DNA of 64,000 bases, taken from Gorsachius magnificus. Its lineage: Eukaryota > Chordata > Aves > Pelecaniformes > Ardeidae. The stretch is from contig CM067081.1 in assembly GCA_034008185.1 (NCBI GenBank), positions 26,906,806-26,970,805 on the forward strand, written 5' to 3'. Below are positions 47,692-61,600 of the stretch, piece by piece. Both the position numbers and the translations under genes were made by a program. The notes under the pieces are model-generated. The model searched no databases. It was not told where the DNA came from and saw only the letters and a list, made by a program, of their open reading frames with translations. Every line of letters starts with the position of its first letter. Positions within the stretch are counted from its first letter, which is position 1.

Positions 47692-50600
47692 AAAATAATG
47701 TGCAGTTATTGGGTGTGTTCCTCCCAGAGAGTCCTAGGTTAAGAACTGGACTGTAAGCTGATGCTGTACTGGGAGGATGATACAACAGCTATGAGGCGTA
47801 TTCCTTGTCCAGATCCTACCACTGTTGACAAGGATACTGCTTTCTTTACAAGAGCAACAATAAAAGAAAGGCTGCTGCATTTTACCCCAAGGAAAGACTA
47901 GTTAGGCTCAATTTACTGGAATACCCCCAGATAAATAATGATTATGCTGATAGAGAACCTCACGCGTTGTTCTTATAGAGCTAAAAATGCTGCCTGTGAA
48001 CAACAGTTGTGCCAAATACTTGTTATAATATAGTGCATCAACCCTGCTGACAAGCAAGCAGGATGTTTGAAACAAGCCTCGTGCTGCCAGGGATAAAAGC
48101 ATTTGAAGCAGACACAGGGAGCGAAGGGCTGACTTCTGATAACAGCAAGAGAACCACCTCCTGATACAAGATGTCTAGTACACACAAATATTTCATTTGG
48201 AGACTTCTAGCTGGAGATTATGCTCACATTTTCCAAGGGTTTCATTGTGGACTGGTTTTATTTAAGGTTTTGTGTGTGTGTTACTTGGAAACACTAAAAA
48301 TGAATGGACTAGAACTTAAGCTGGTATTTAAAGAAGGAAAGAAGTACTGGAAATTTATATGTCTGTGCAATGCAGTACAGTTTATAGACTCTCTAACCCT
48401 GGTGATTAGTTTTGCAAGATCTACAGTTAAGTTTCAAGATCTGCAACCAACAAGAAAAACAAGTCTGGAGATTGCTTTCTTGTAAAATTTATAAGCTGTG
48501 GCCATATAATTAGTTTACAGAAAGATTTACTTAGATGAAAACCTGCCAAACAGCTGACTCAGTTTATGGGTCCCTCTATGGTGGCATCATGCCTAAGCAG
48601 CACTACAGCTCTGCATCATTAGTTAGAAGTAAGTCGTCTCTCAGTTGTGCCCCGCTTGCACAAACAAGGACCTGGGTAACTAACATGGGTACCTACATAC
48701 AAAATTTGGAGCCTGGAGGGCTATTTATTCATGAAAGGATGGGCACGGGGGCTCTGTGTGGCTAAGGGTGCCACAATGCCAAGCTACCTTCAGCCTTGCA
48801 TTCGCAACATCAAGCAGAGAATACACTTTTATGTACACAACTAGATAGGAAAAGAAAATCTCCTCTGGTGCCAGAAGATTACAGACAGCTAAAAGCTATC
48901 AGCACCAGTGGATTTGACTTAAAAGTTTCATGTCTGTTTATACTTTGAAGAGAGTTAGTCTTGGCAGGATGCTGCAATGACCAAGCCCTGTGGCAAAGCT
49001 AATCCCAGTATCATAGCTCTGCAAATTTAAGAACGATGCACTTATCCCTCACTGTGTAACAGAAATAGTGATTGCCAGAAAAGGCAGCAGAACAATTGAA
49101 AGTGGTCCTTCGGTCTTGCTGTACAGCTGTACATACAAATCCAGTCCCATGGCTGTTCAGATACGTTAGTTTGTACAGAGGTATCAAACAGAAAATAAAA
49201 TAGTGCCTGGTGGCCGGTGTCCCTGCTTGCACAATTTTTCAAATAACAATAATAGAAAAAAGAGACTGCTTCAGTAGGAAAGCAGCAGGACTCTGGGAAG
49301 GGGTCAGGCTTGGAGGAAAGCCAGAGAGGGACAGAGTTCCTCTTCAACAAAACCCTTGGTCCATTTCTCCAAATAGGCAGATTGTCCCAGTTCTGCTCTT
49401 GTAATGTCCCTTCCCTCTCCCTTTACTAAACCCTTCTATCCTCCTTGTGTTAACTTGCCATGAAGAGCAAGCTTTAAGCTGTTTTTCCTCTCTCCTGCAA
49501 CCATGTCACTCATGGTATCCATCATGTGCCCTCACTCCCCCTAACTGCCAGGGAGAACTAAAGCAGATTGAGCACAAAGCACATGCATGTGAGGCTCCAG
49601 AAGGCCCATACAAACCTCTTCACCAAGCTCCTTGTTGTCCCAGTGTGAGCTGCGGGAGGTAAAAAACCTGAAACAAAAAAGGTATCCTATCTTTCAGCTG
49701 TCTATTCGAGCAGAACCAGCGGTCATGTGGGAGTATTATTCTAGTAATTAACACAGGTCAGGTCCCTTCTCTGACCCGAAAGCAAGTGGCATGACAGCCT
49801 CTAGCCATGCCACCAGACTCCCTGAGAGCAATCCTTAACCCATCCTACCCCATGCACACTGCAGAGTGCTGTTTAGAGGGCGATAGGTTAAAGGTGTGCC
49901 AGTTTCACCGTGCAGAGGAGCACAGCATCCAATGAGCCCAAGCATCCACCTTTCATTGCTCAAGTTGCTAGATGTAGCCAAGGCACCTACAAGGATGATC
50001 ATCCACCTATCAACCATATCACACAGTCATGACAGATGGGGCTTGAGCCTCAATAGTAACTCCCAGCCTCAAGGTTATGCACAAGACCTCTCTATCCTGT
50101 TTGAGCACTACACCGAAAGACTACAACTTTTGGATCACTGACTACAGCTATTGCAATAACTTACACGAAAGGTGCTCAGCTCGTTAAGACCTTAGTGCTT
50201 TTTGGTGTGCTCAGACTCACATTACCCTTGTGTGCTGCCTTATGTATACCTTTACAAGAGGAAACATCAATATTGACTGAAAAGAGTTTCTGCTCCTTGT
50301 TGGCCATTCCTCCATGAAGCTCATTGACACCAGCTTCAGATCCATGAAACTGGATACCTTGGAAAGAGGTATTACCATCACTATTGCTATAGCTTCTTCT
50401 ATTGCCAGAGCCTCATTGCAGAGGCTTATTCCCTAACTTGGTAAATCCCCCAATGGTAAGAAGTTATCTTGTGGGTGATAAACCTGCTAGCCAGACACCT
50501 ACTGCAGCACTTAGGAATGTCAGGTGGGAAGGATTCAGCTGGGACATAAAACTCCAGACATGTAATGAATGAATATGGATCCTGTGCAGGAGCTGGCTCC

Positions 50601-53600
50601 AGATAGTGTACTCACGTACACCTCGTTCCATGTAGGCACCTCATTCCATGTAGGCTGGGATTTGTGTCCCAAGGCGTGCTAATCCTTCTCCACTGATGGA
50701 TGATCTGCCCAGTACACTAGTCAGGAATACCTTCTGAGTTTCACATCAGTCCATAATGAATGTGATGAGGCAACACATACACACTAGAGAGCTCAAGGGT
50801 TATGGTTTTCTGCAAAGTGCAATCTGTTAATTGAGGGAGGGGTGAAAGGATGGGGTTTGAATGTACATAAGGATAAAAACTCGGAAAAAGATTGCTTGCC
50901 TGTAACTTTTCTTTAAGATAAGCTGCCTAGAGGGACATTTTCAACCTATTGCTCAACCCCTCTCTCCTAAGTCCCTCCAAGTTTCTGGGATCCTTTTGTC
51001 ACCATATGTTTACCACAGGGAGGGAAGGCACCACTGTGCCTTTCAGATGCCCTTGCAGCACAAGTATGCATGCATGCACAAGTGTGTGTGCAAGGCAGGT
51101 CAGTTATGGATCAGTCTTTTTGCTACTTAGAGAACTTTCTAGCAAAAAAACCAGGCCAAAACAAAACAAAGGAGTCGTTAAATTGCAAGGATAGATGTTA
51201 CCAAGGAGGAGAAAGGAAATGGTGGAAATTCAAGTCAGGGAATCTGGCAGGCAGGACCTGGGCTCAGGGAGAAGCTAGGCACCTAAGACCAAGCCCATTT
51301 TTTGTATCTAAGGCAAACATTTACAAAGAAATAAGGCATCTCCAGTAACAATCCTAGAAAAAGCTGGGGATGTACTTAGGAATATTTCCAGATTAACAGA
51401 TACAGCCATTCACAAACCAGCATTTCAAGGTTAAAGCACTTGTACTTATATTGGCACTACTCAAATGATACTCAAAGTTTGTTTTAAGAATCTACTATCT
51501 CTCTAGATCTGGGCTGTAAAGAATCATGTTAGGGGACTGCAACTCCTGGAAATGCCTATTTCTAGGCATCTAATGTGGATCTACCTAGAAGTGCATAAAA
51601 CCTCCAGTCCTTGAAGATTGTTTTTCTTTTCAGACATCAGTGTTTACAGTAATTTTTAAAGCATATTTTCAGTAAAAGTCCTCCTCTTTAATAATGCTCT
51701 TTTCCACAACACTTAGCTGAAAAGATTCCTGTACTTCTTATAAAAATTATCTCTCAAATACAAACTCTGCATATTTCAAAGGATAAAAGGTTAAGAGAAT
51801 AGGGAAACTTTAAGTAAGCATTAACATAACTGCAAAGTAGGCCCACTGAAAGGCTTTTCCAGAAGAAAACATTTGAAATCCCAAATCAACAAGAAATTTA
51901 TGAACTCCAAACCAAATTAATTTTTGACAGATAAAAAATGGGATCCTGTCTTCGGAAAATGTGGGATAATCAGTGTGTTCTGCTGCTGTATCATTCCTTG
52001 CTTTTATCCTTTGGAAGGCAGTTTCTAATGGAAAAAAGTATCTGCAAGATTCCAGCAGACACAACGACATTTTGGACATTGGAAACAACTATATTTTGAG
52101 ATACTGACATGGATGTGACTGTTATTTCGTGATCAAAATACTACGCAATATTGGTCAAATGTCTTTTATTAAACCATTGCTATTCCTTTTAACACATTTT
52201 TAATCTCATTAAAACCATATCAAGTCTATTTTTCACAAATTATCTCATTATTTTAACTCACCTGTAAATTCCTTATTAACTACTATTTTCCCTGTGATCC
52301 TGATAGGATGACAGGCCCATCATAATTTGATTCATTTTTCCTTTTAATATACTGGCAAGGATTTTTGTGTTATCATCAGTTTCTCAAAAAAAAAAAAAAA
52401 TCCAAACAAAGCAAAAATGAATAATCCAAAAGACATCTCATCCAGACCCTTTAAATTCTTAGAGGTGAGCTGCAGAATACATTGCATTGAGATATCTTAT
52501 GTTAGCAGAACATTTAGGTCTCAAGCATGTGGAAATTATGTAGTTTCTATTATTTAATTTATTATTTTCACTGAGAGACAGGTGACTACTTGTAGTGTTA
52601 AAACCAATATGATTTTTTCATTTAAGAACTTCTAGAAGTATATAGTGCCACCTTTACAGTCCCCAGGTAATTTCTTTGCCTCTTGTAACACCCCAGGCTA
52701 GAGGGATTTCTACAGCAAGTCCTCAGCTCCCTTGTCATTTCAGAGGATCAAAATGCCACCAGCCAGTGGGGAGACCAGACCTACTTTCTCCTGGAGTTAA
52801 AGCACTAATGTCTTTGGTGTAGATAATTTGAGAATGGATGGGACTTAGCTCGACTTTCTTTGAGGGGAAAAGGTGATCCCCCTGCATATTAGCTGAGACA
52901 GGGTTTTGTCCCAGAGACACTTCTTGCCTTTCACTACATTTCCTGAACTAAAGAAATGGGGGGAAAAAAACCAATGTTGGGAAGAAACCTGTTCTTACAA
53001 AAAGGGGCAGAGGTGGCAGCCAGGACAACATCAAATCACAGCATATCCTAAGGGGACAATGCAGCTGTGCAGGGCCTTCTCTGTCTTCTGACACCCCAGG
53101 TTTTGTTTCCCTGGGTTTTATTGATACAACATGGAAAACAGGAGTTGCTAAATTCAAACCAAAGCACTTTCTCCTCCTCAAAGTTAGTGGGTTGATTACA
53201 CCAAATCCCGTCTTTCTACAGTTTAGAGACATCCAGACCAGTGACCTTCTGATAGCAAACCTGAAGATGTCCCATCTCTCCGAGATGTCTCCCATCACGA
53301 CGTGATAAATTTTTTAAAGTCTGGGAAAGGATTACCTGTAGAGCAAAATGATTGTTTTCTTAAACCAAAACCAAGAATATGCAAATATTGGATTAGAGGA
53401 GACAGAAGCTTTATATCAGACAGGCTGGAAGTCCAGAAACATTGACAAACATTACAAGGACTGATTTCATGTTTGTGTCCCAAACACGCTCAGTTTCCAG
53501 GCTGAAATTAGGATTCTTCCGATTCCTGACTCACTCCCAGGCTCCGCGCCTCAAGCATCAGATTGAACCACCTTCCACATCGCCAATAATAACAGTGCCA

Positions 53601-56600
53601 CAGGGCCAAATTAGGTGCTCAGTTACACCTGTGCTCCTCCCGGCTGCAGATTAGGCTGGTGGTGATAGGGGTGTAATCCCCGCACAGTGGCGGGGCCGGG
53701 CGGGTGTCACTGCCTGAACTCATTACACGATTATGTTGATGACGCGTGAGAGGCGCCAGCTGCTCCCTGCCGAGGTGCAGCACCGGCGTCCCTCGTGCAC
53801 GGTGGCTGCGGCAATGAGGTTTGGAGCCAGAACACCCAAGCTAAATCAAATTACTTTACTGACACCCTTGCTGCTCCTTCATTTCCGTCAGGTTATTAAC
53901 CCCGTAGCTGTTTCAAGCCAACAGCGTGAGGAGGGGAAGTGGAGCTGGGGCTTCAAGACCCTCCTCTGAGGGAGCCACATGCCCATGCAGGGCAGGAAGA
54001 GAACAGTAATTTTGAGCATATGATGGGGAAATTTCATATAAAAAAGTGTGTTCTTTGTGCCTTGGACACTTCCTGGGGCAGACAGGGGCAGGCGTGGGAC
54101 AACACCTACAGTCCACCTAATTCTTCCTTTGGAGCTGGTCCCACTGCCTTGTTGGACTAAAGCCGTTACGGTACAGGCTGGCCTTTCAGCCACATATGAC
54201 AATAAATAATAAAAAGCGACCTTCATGGATTTACGGGCAGCTAGCTAGCTCTTATAATAGAAAATAAAGGACTCATAGGAATGCACTTAGTGGTTGATTG
54301 GAAAATAAACGAGTGGGGAGAAAACCATGAAGATATAAAAGGCAATCTTATAAATGTCACTGCAGATGAATATACAGCAACGTTTTAGACAGAAGAGTTG
54401 TTACTCCAAAAAAAGAAGATATCTTCCAGTTTAATGAATGTCCTCAGTGCCAGCAATGATATATACTGACTGGAGATCTTTTGCATAAGTTCTGGGATTG
54501 TCCAGAGTAACACAAGATTGGCAACAGACACAAAAAAGCAAATGCATACAATCCCTTTGCAGACTGAAGAAAAACTACTCGTTTGCAAGACTGGTTCAGG
54601 AGGCACTGTGCTCACTCCTGTCTAACTTCTCAGTCAACCTGAGAGAACTTAACCTTCAAGCTTTTCAATTTGATATTGATCTCAATGCTTTTTGACGTTT
54701 GGAGGGAAGAGACTTCATATAAACCCTGGATTTTGAAATACATCTAGTATGATGTAAAATAATGAGATGAACATAATGTGGTAATAAGTGGAGTAAATGT
54801 TATTTTATGTAATAGAGTAGATCTCCTATAAGCATGACAAAAATTTTAAATGTAAAAAAATATTTTTACATATAAAGTCACTTCTGAGAAGACTCCATGG
54901 AACTTAAGGAGGATTTTATAGAAATATCCACTGATCATGTACAGACAACAGCTAAATAAGGATTAGAGTGACAACAGCAAAAATACAGATGTCATTAGCA
55001 ACTACTTTTTACCATTTACCGTTTACCCATTTGTGTGCTATCTAGAATTTTTCTGTCACTTAGGCCTAAGTCTGTATGTCCAGACTGTCTAAATGTGCAA
55101 AGTATGTCAAGCACAGGATCCTCACTCTTCTGTGTTTCCCAACAGTATTCAAGCAACTCCAATAATGAATTCTAGGACAAAATCATGGTTTTGGTGAAGC
55201 AAGTTTTAACCTCAAGCTCATTTTAAATTCTGCCTTTCTTTCTATTTACATATGTTTAATGCAATTGTACTTATAACTATATAATGTATATTACCTAATG
55301 CAGCAAAACAGAAACAAAGCAGTTACACTTTATCCTAAGGTTATTATTGGTTAAAATAGCTATCACTAGAGGGACTATATCTAATTGTACCTAATAGGTG
55401 TAACCCAAATTTCAGAAACAAAATCAACCGAAAGCATTTTTCTATTTGAGAAAGTCATTTATATTTGGCAAGCCACACATCCTATTGAAAATACCTCAGA
55501 TCATGATCTCTGTTTTTAATAGCCATGCACTTACAGCTGCTAGGGTGCACTTAGTATAAAAATTGCTATGAAACAGGTGTGTTTAAATGGTGCAATCATA
55601 AGCAACTTTTTTGAGCCAAGATCACTCAAATGTTATGAGTAAGTCTACCTTCATGATTGACAGTTGCCTAAAGAAAAACCTGTGCAGTCTTAGTGGGTTT
55701 ATCATGGAAGTGCAAATGTGAGTGAATAATGCAAAATTTGCATGCAGGTTTTTTGTACAATCTTTTAAAATTATTTTCTGTTGGCGATGGTGATGGACTG
55801 GACAAATAAAAGGAGCAACTTTACCAACAAACTTACTCAAGAAGGATTGTCAGGCAGCAGGCAGATAGTTTATATAGCTCTGATTTCCAAAAGACATTTC
55901 CCAAGAAGGCTAGATGTGCCAACAGGACCTGGGCTGAGCAGCAGTAGGTCATATCAAACAGAAAACAAACATGAGGAACTGGAAGCACACAACTAGGTGC
56001 TTCAACCACCCCATTTACCCATGGGATAATGAGAAGGGACAACTCACACCCTGGCACAGCTTTCCAAAGCTTTGCTAAACGCACCATATCATCCTTTTTT
56101 CAAAGCAGAGGAACCAAGCTGCCCTGCAGAAATCATACAAAACACTGCTGTTCAACATGGTGTTCCCTAAAGTAGGAATATCCATCTGGATGAAAGAAAC
56201 TGGGAGCAGCACCATCATCATCTGAGTAACACAAGTGCTCCCAGCTTCTTAACAAGTAAAGCCATGTTGCTGACAAGCACCCTATTAGCTCTGTCTTTCA
56301 AAGCCTTATCTAGGGAGACTGCTGTGAAATCAGGGAAGAAAACAAGAATACAGCTGTCATAATACCCTGAGTGAATCACCTGAGTGAACTCTCTATCTTC
56401 AGAAACCAGTCACTGTAACTGCAAAGCGGAGCTGGAGAGCCCACCTTCGTGCCAGTTCCAGCTGATAAGTAGAAAGTGACACTTGGTAATGTTAGGCTAA
56501 ACGCTTCTCAGAAAGTCCATATCTGAATTAAGGAAAGACTAGATGCATTCCTTGATTTCACTAACAAGTTCACTTTTCCTTATCTATCCACTACACTAAA

Positions 56601-58137
56601 AATCAATGCGTAATTGAGAATGCAGAGGCTAAAGGGACTCAAGAGACTTATTACACAAGACACTTACGCTCAGTGCTATTTACACTAGAAAACTTACCTA
56701 CAAGTTAGTTGTAAGAAAATGGTTTTTAAAATTATTTCATGTTTCAAAAGATTCTAATCACACAGATCTTGCCTAAGAGAAGACTGACAGGTGTTTAGAT
56801 GTAGAAGGAAGAGGTTTTGAACTGACTTTACCACTACTAAATCTAGGTTACAGTGATACAATGGCTTACAGGCCTGGTTAAATTCCAGAGAAACACACTT
56901 CATGGCAACATTTATCTATATATCACACCTGACACTTAATTTATCATAGTTTTCTCTGTGTCTTCCAGGGAAGAAGAGAAGTACGCTGAAGTCTGAATTT
57001 CTAACAAAAGTCTGGTGTGACGCCCTGAATTAAATATCTGATTCATTAGCATCTGAAGTGCAACATCTTGTAAAAACATCTCCTGAAGACTGAGACTCAA
57101 AGCTTACCAATTCCAGTCTAGTGTGTCCCCAAATGAACTGATTCCCACTGAGGCAAGTCAAGTAAGGAGCCTGTACGTACATTCGTGTCATTTAGCTATT
57201 TACCAATACACAGATGGGTTTCAAGTCCATTGGTTGGGACATGCTCAGTGTGGAAATGTGCCCCCTAAACTCAAGGTTTGTTTCACCCGACGCTTCAGCT
57301 GTCTAAGATCAGATATCTGAATCCATACCTGTCACCCTGGGATACCTTTATTGTCAATGGAAAGACGTAAACAGGCACTTATGGAGAGAGAGTCATTTGA
57401 ACTATTGAGATACTCGTCTTGGGTATCTTGGATAACTGATGAGAGAAATCTTCCTGTGGTAATACATACTTGTCTCTCTCCACTGGTAACAAATGCACCC
57501 TGGGGTGACTGGCTCAGATGTAAATACCTCACATCTATACAAATTAAGGCATTTCAAACCGGTGTCGGCCATCTAGCCGCTGCTTTCCATCTGGTCCAGC
57601 CAAACCTGGACCTTCTCTGCCCTGTGGGTATGGCTTCTTCTCCCATTTGACAGGTAAAGGTTCAGGGAGTGGATCAGGCTGGAAAGAGATAGCTTCTCCC
57701 CCCTTTTTATTCCCTGCTGGCTTCATTCTTGGCTGGATCAGTTCTTTGGATGGATTAAAGCTTAGCCACACTGTCCAACCATCCCCTCTCTGAGCCATGT
57801 TATAGGTATCCCTGGAATACGGTCAAAGGAGATGTGTAGAAAGGTGTGAAGTGGAAGGGAGAAGGAATACAAGGACCCCAGGAGAAGGATGAGCTACAAA
57901 TCCTGGCATGCTCTGCCGAGAGCAGGTTGTCCCTGGGGAGCACAGCCTGAGACACAGGTTGTGTACAAAGAAATACATCGGGGAAACATATACTGCAAGT
58001 CAGGCAAACAGAAGGAGAGGGGCTTTTCTGGCTGGAACTTATGGCAGTAGTTTCACCATGATTTTCTTTCTCCTGTGCTTCTTTCTAAGCACCTGTAACT
58101 GTGATTTCTGCTAGCACTTTGTAAATGAATACATGGG
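47692..58137. other. Intergenic stretch
   Basis: No gene of recognisable family on either strand. It contains an 18-bp tandem duplication (50619-50654), an A run near 52386, a CpG-rich patch (53637-53820) and a short hairpin (54850-54871). An 84-codon minus-strand frame (57544-57798) is the only open frame with somewhat protein-like composition. DCLK1, the usual next gene, was not found. Confidence 0.75.
53637..53820. promoter_or_regulatory. CpG-rich patch, candidate regulatory element
   Basis: By hand count there are about fifteen CpGs in roughly 185 bp, including GTAATCCCCGCACAGTGGCG and a TGACGCG motif (CRE-like) at about 53739. Surrounding sequence is AT-rich with hardly any CpG. It could be a small CpG island, an enhancer or a promoter of a non-coding RNA. 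Function is inferred from composition only. Confidence 0.35.
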
Positions 58138-58694
58138 TGTCCTGGTTTCAGCTGGGATAGAGTTAATTTTCTTCACAGAAGCTAGCATAGTGCTGTGCTT
58201 TGGATTTAGTACTAGAAGAATGTTGATAACACGCTGATGTTTTTAGTTGTTGCCAAGCAGTGCTCAGACTGCTCAAGGACTTTTTGAGCTTCTCCTGCTC
58301 GGCCAGGTGCATAACAAGCTGGGAGTACAGCACAGCTAGGACCCAAACTGTCCAAAGAGCTATTCCATACCATAGAACGTCATGCTCGGGGGGGTTGGTG
58401 GGTCGGTCGGTCGCTGCTCGGGTACTGATCGCTGCTCGGGACGGGCTGGGCATCGGTCGGCGGGTGGTGAGCAATTGCATTGTGCATCATTCGTTTTGTA
58501 TATTCTGTATGTTTTGTTATCATTCTCATTATTACTATTATTATTATTTTCTCTTATTAAACTGTCTTTATCTCAGCCCTCGGCTCTACCCTTTTTCCCC
58601 TTCCCGATTCTCTCCCCCATCCCACTGAGGGAGGGGGGGGGAGTGAGCGAGCGGCTGCGTGGTGCTTAGTTGCCAGCCGGGTTAAACCACGACA
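58138..58694 (+). mobile_element. Intact ERVL-like solo LTR with exact 5-bp duplication
   Basis: The 557-bp element begins TGTCCTGGTTTCAGCTGGGA and ends GGGTTAAACCACGACA. It is flanked by a perfect ATGGG duplication (58133-58137 and 58695-58699). The TG...CA ends and 5-bp duplication fit ERVL-type integration. ATTAAA at 58556-58561 is a plausible LTR poly(A) signal. It keeps many CpGs (58380-58470), which suggests a fairly young copy. No internal gag/pol/env sequence is next to it. Confidence 0.9.
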
Positions 58695-61600
58695 ATGGGT
58701 TTGCATTTTACTGTACCCTGATTCGAATTAGGGTTGATTTCATGCAATCTGCTTACAACAAAGAATTCCTTACAACAGGATACAGCAAATCTAAACCACA
58801 AGGACAGGGCTACAGGAAGAAGTGCCAAACTCATCAAAGCCCTGCTTGAAGGTATTCAAAGAAGAGTTCAGCACACCTCCGTAAACAGTGCTCAAGCCAG
58901 ACTGAGACCTGGGGATCAGGTGAAGAAGTGTCTCCCAGATACCAGTAGCAGCCAGAAAAATTCCCCAGTGTTCCTAGCAGTATTTGAGAAGCCTGCTTGG
59001 ACCCAGAGATATGTCCTTAGGTTGTGCAATTTCTGACAATTCAAAACATTCATGTAAGGGAATGTCTTTATTAACAGACTGGGGAGTACTGTGTCCACAG
59101 CGGGAGTTTGCAGCCAGACCCATCGTTTGGGCAATAGAAGGGAAATGTGGACTGCAGAGAAGCATCAGCATGTTCCAAGATGTCTCTGATCTAAAGACAG
59201 GCGGCATATTGAAGGACAAAAATGAAACCTACATTATCGTGGCCTAATAAGAAGTCAGAAAATAACATGTATTTTGTGTATTTTGTATTTTAAACTCAAT
59301 TGGTGATGAAGCATACAGCTCCAACATTATCCCATTTTCTGTTCCTTAGCTCCTTAGGAGCACAGATGCAGCAAACAGTTAAGAGACAAAGCAGAATTAG
59401 TTTGATAAATAATTTAACTGAGCGGGGTGAGTTAAGCAGGTTCCCACAAAACGAAATTCATTATAGCAAGAGGGCCTTACAGATAGCACAAACACCTGCC
59501 TGAAATACCTGGAGAAACTCCACTGAGGAAATTTCAAAATCTCCCATGAAACTGTAAAGATTGCTTTGTATAAACTGTTGTGCATTTTACATTTTATTTG
59601 TTATACTGAATTTATTTTATTATTGGGGGGTGGAAGAAAACAGGTTATTAAAAACATCTGATTTCAGTCCAAAATTTTCTATAATTTTATTTTGTCAACA
59701 GATGGGGGGATATCTACTGAGCATATAATGGGTTTATCACTTCTCCAATGCAACTGCTGCCAAATCTCTAAGGTTAGAGCCTTCTCTCAGCTATAACATT
59801 GCGAAATCCACACTAACTATACTGAAATTCACAAATGTTTCTTTATGAGGTTTTAAATGAAAGAAAATTCCGTAAAATTAGTGTATTTGTATTATTGTGT
59901 AGGTGCTGCCTTGTAATTAGCAAGTATTACCATCAAAGCAGAATGGTTTGGTAATAATATTCAGTGGGCAGAATGAGCTCCTGAAAGGCTGTCGACCTTT
60001 GTTCTTAGCTAATGTCAATACAGAAGTGTATAAATGACCAAATACAATATATCACAATTTCTAAGGTTGGTTTGAATTATACTACTGACATTTTATTACA
60101 TATATTGGGCTGGCCAGCTTTTAAAATTTTATGTAGTGTTTGTTTTGGAATGGAGGTCATTTCTGTGGTTATGGATTAGCAGTGCAGCTTGGCTTTTCCC
60201 ACTCCCTGTTACCTCAGGCTATAGCCAGAGCATATTTTTTGTTTGATATTGCCAACTTAGAATTTATAGGTGCACAGCTCACACCACCAGTTGCCAGAGG
60301 CACTCATAAACCCTTCTTCTTAGCACAAACTATCAATATATATCCTGATCAGGAGGGCACCCTGAAAGTAATAGCTCTTTGTTTCCCTCTGGCTGCAAAG
60401 TGCCATTGCTGGCCATGCAGGATTTGGATAAGAGGAAAGCAGTGATAGTTACTGTGCTCTGACAGATGCCTCCGCAATTTTAACCTGCTGATATACAGTA
60501 CAATGAAATAGGCCTACTTGGAGTCACTGTACAGAGAAAATCTGGCCAAAACTCGTATTTGGTCTGGACAAGACCAGAAGGACTCAGTAGTCATGCCTAA
60601 CACAGAGCTCAGAAGAGGAGAGTGCAATGTGAAAGGCACTCTTCCTTCTCCTGCTTCTGCTCCTGCTCCTGCTCCTCCTCCTCCTCTTCCTTTTCCTCCT
60701 CCTCTTCTTCCTCCTCCTCTGTTTAATCAGAACATTACCTGTAAAGTAGAATTTTTTCTACAAATCCCACTTTTTCAGAAATCTGAGAAGTCTAGTAGAA
60801 ACATCTTTTCAAACCGAGATCTTACGAGAGAAAGGAAGCCCAGAGCTGTGTCTGTAAGGTGCTAATCTTGGATGTGAGGGAGTCGGTTTGTAATGTCAAG
60901 ACCAGTTTGAGGAAGACTGAGCAGGGTCTGACTCCTGGGTGGGTACTGCTCACCTACCCCGTGTACACACACAGGCATAGAAAGACTTCACCCTTCATCA
61001 AAAGCTTTCCAAAAGGGGCTTTTAATGCATTCCAGTGGTAACAAAAACCCCCTCCTAAACCACAGGAGTTATTACCAAAAAAATATTAAAATATCTGTCC
61101 TTTATTCAAATCTGCCATGGAAAGACCTTTGCAACATCAATGAGAACTCAAGTAGGCTGCAAAATTTATGCTGTGTGGAGGGGAGGTTTTTAATAAAGGC
61201 ATAAAAGGAGAATGGATGCCAAGCATGACAAACATCTGCCCAAGAACAAAGCAGGTGAAAACCATCTTCATCTGCCCAGGCCTACAAATACTGCCTGCTC
61301 CCTTCCTGCCATAGAAACAGGACACTAAAGCTCAGCTTTCACCATCTCCAAAGACTTGGCCAGAAATGTGGAACAGTTGAAAAATACTTTAGACTGTATA
61401 ATTTAGGAGATCATAAAACCAGTAGGAGAGTTTGAGAATTATTTAGATTTATGAGCTGATGGAAGTTACTTAGACATCCACACGGTCAGAATCTCTTCCA
61501 TGAAGTCAAACTGCTTAAAGATCAAAGTATCTGTATCAACATTATCACCAGCCATCAAAAAAAAGCTGCGACATACAACAGATACCCCCTCTGTCTGCCC

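Noticed and set aside
58260..58669. Two + strand frames of 95-122 codons
   Set aside because: They fall inside the LTR, which is non-coding.
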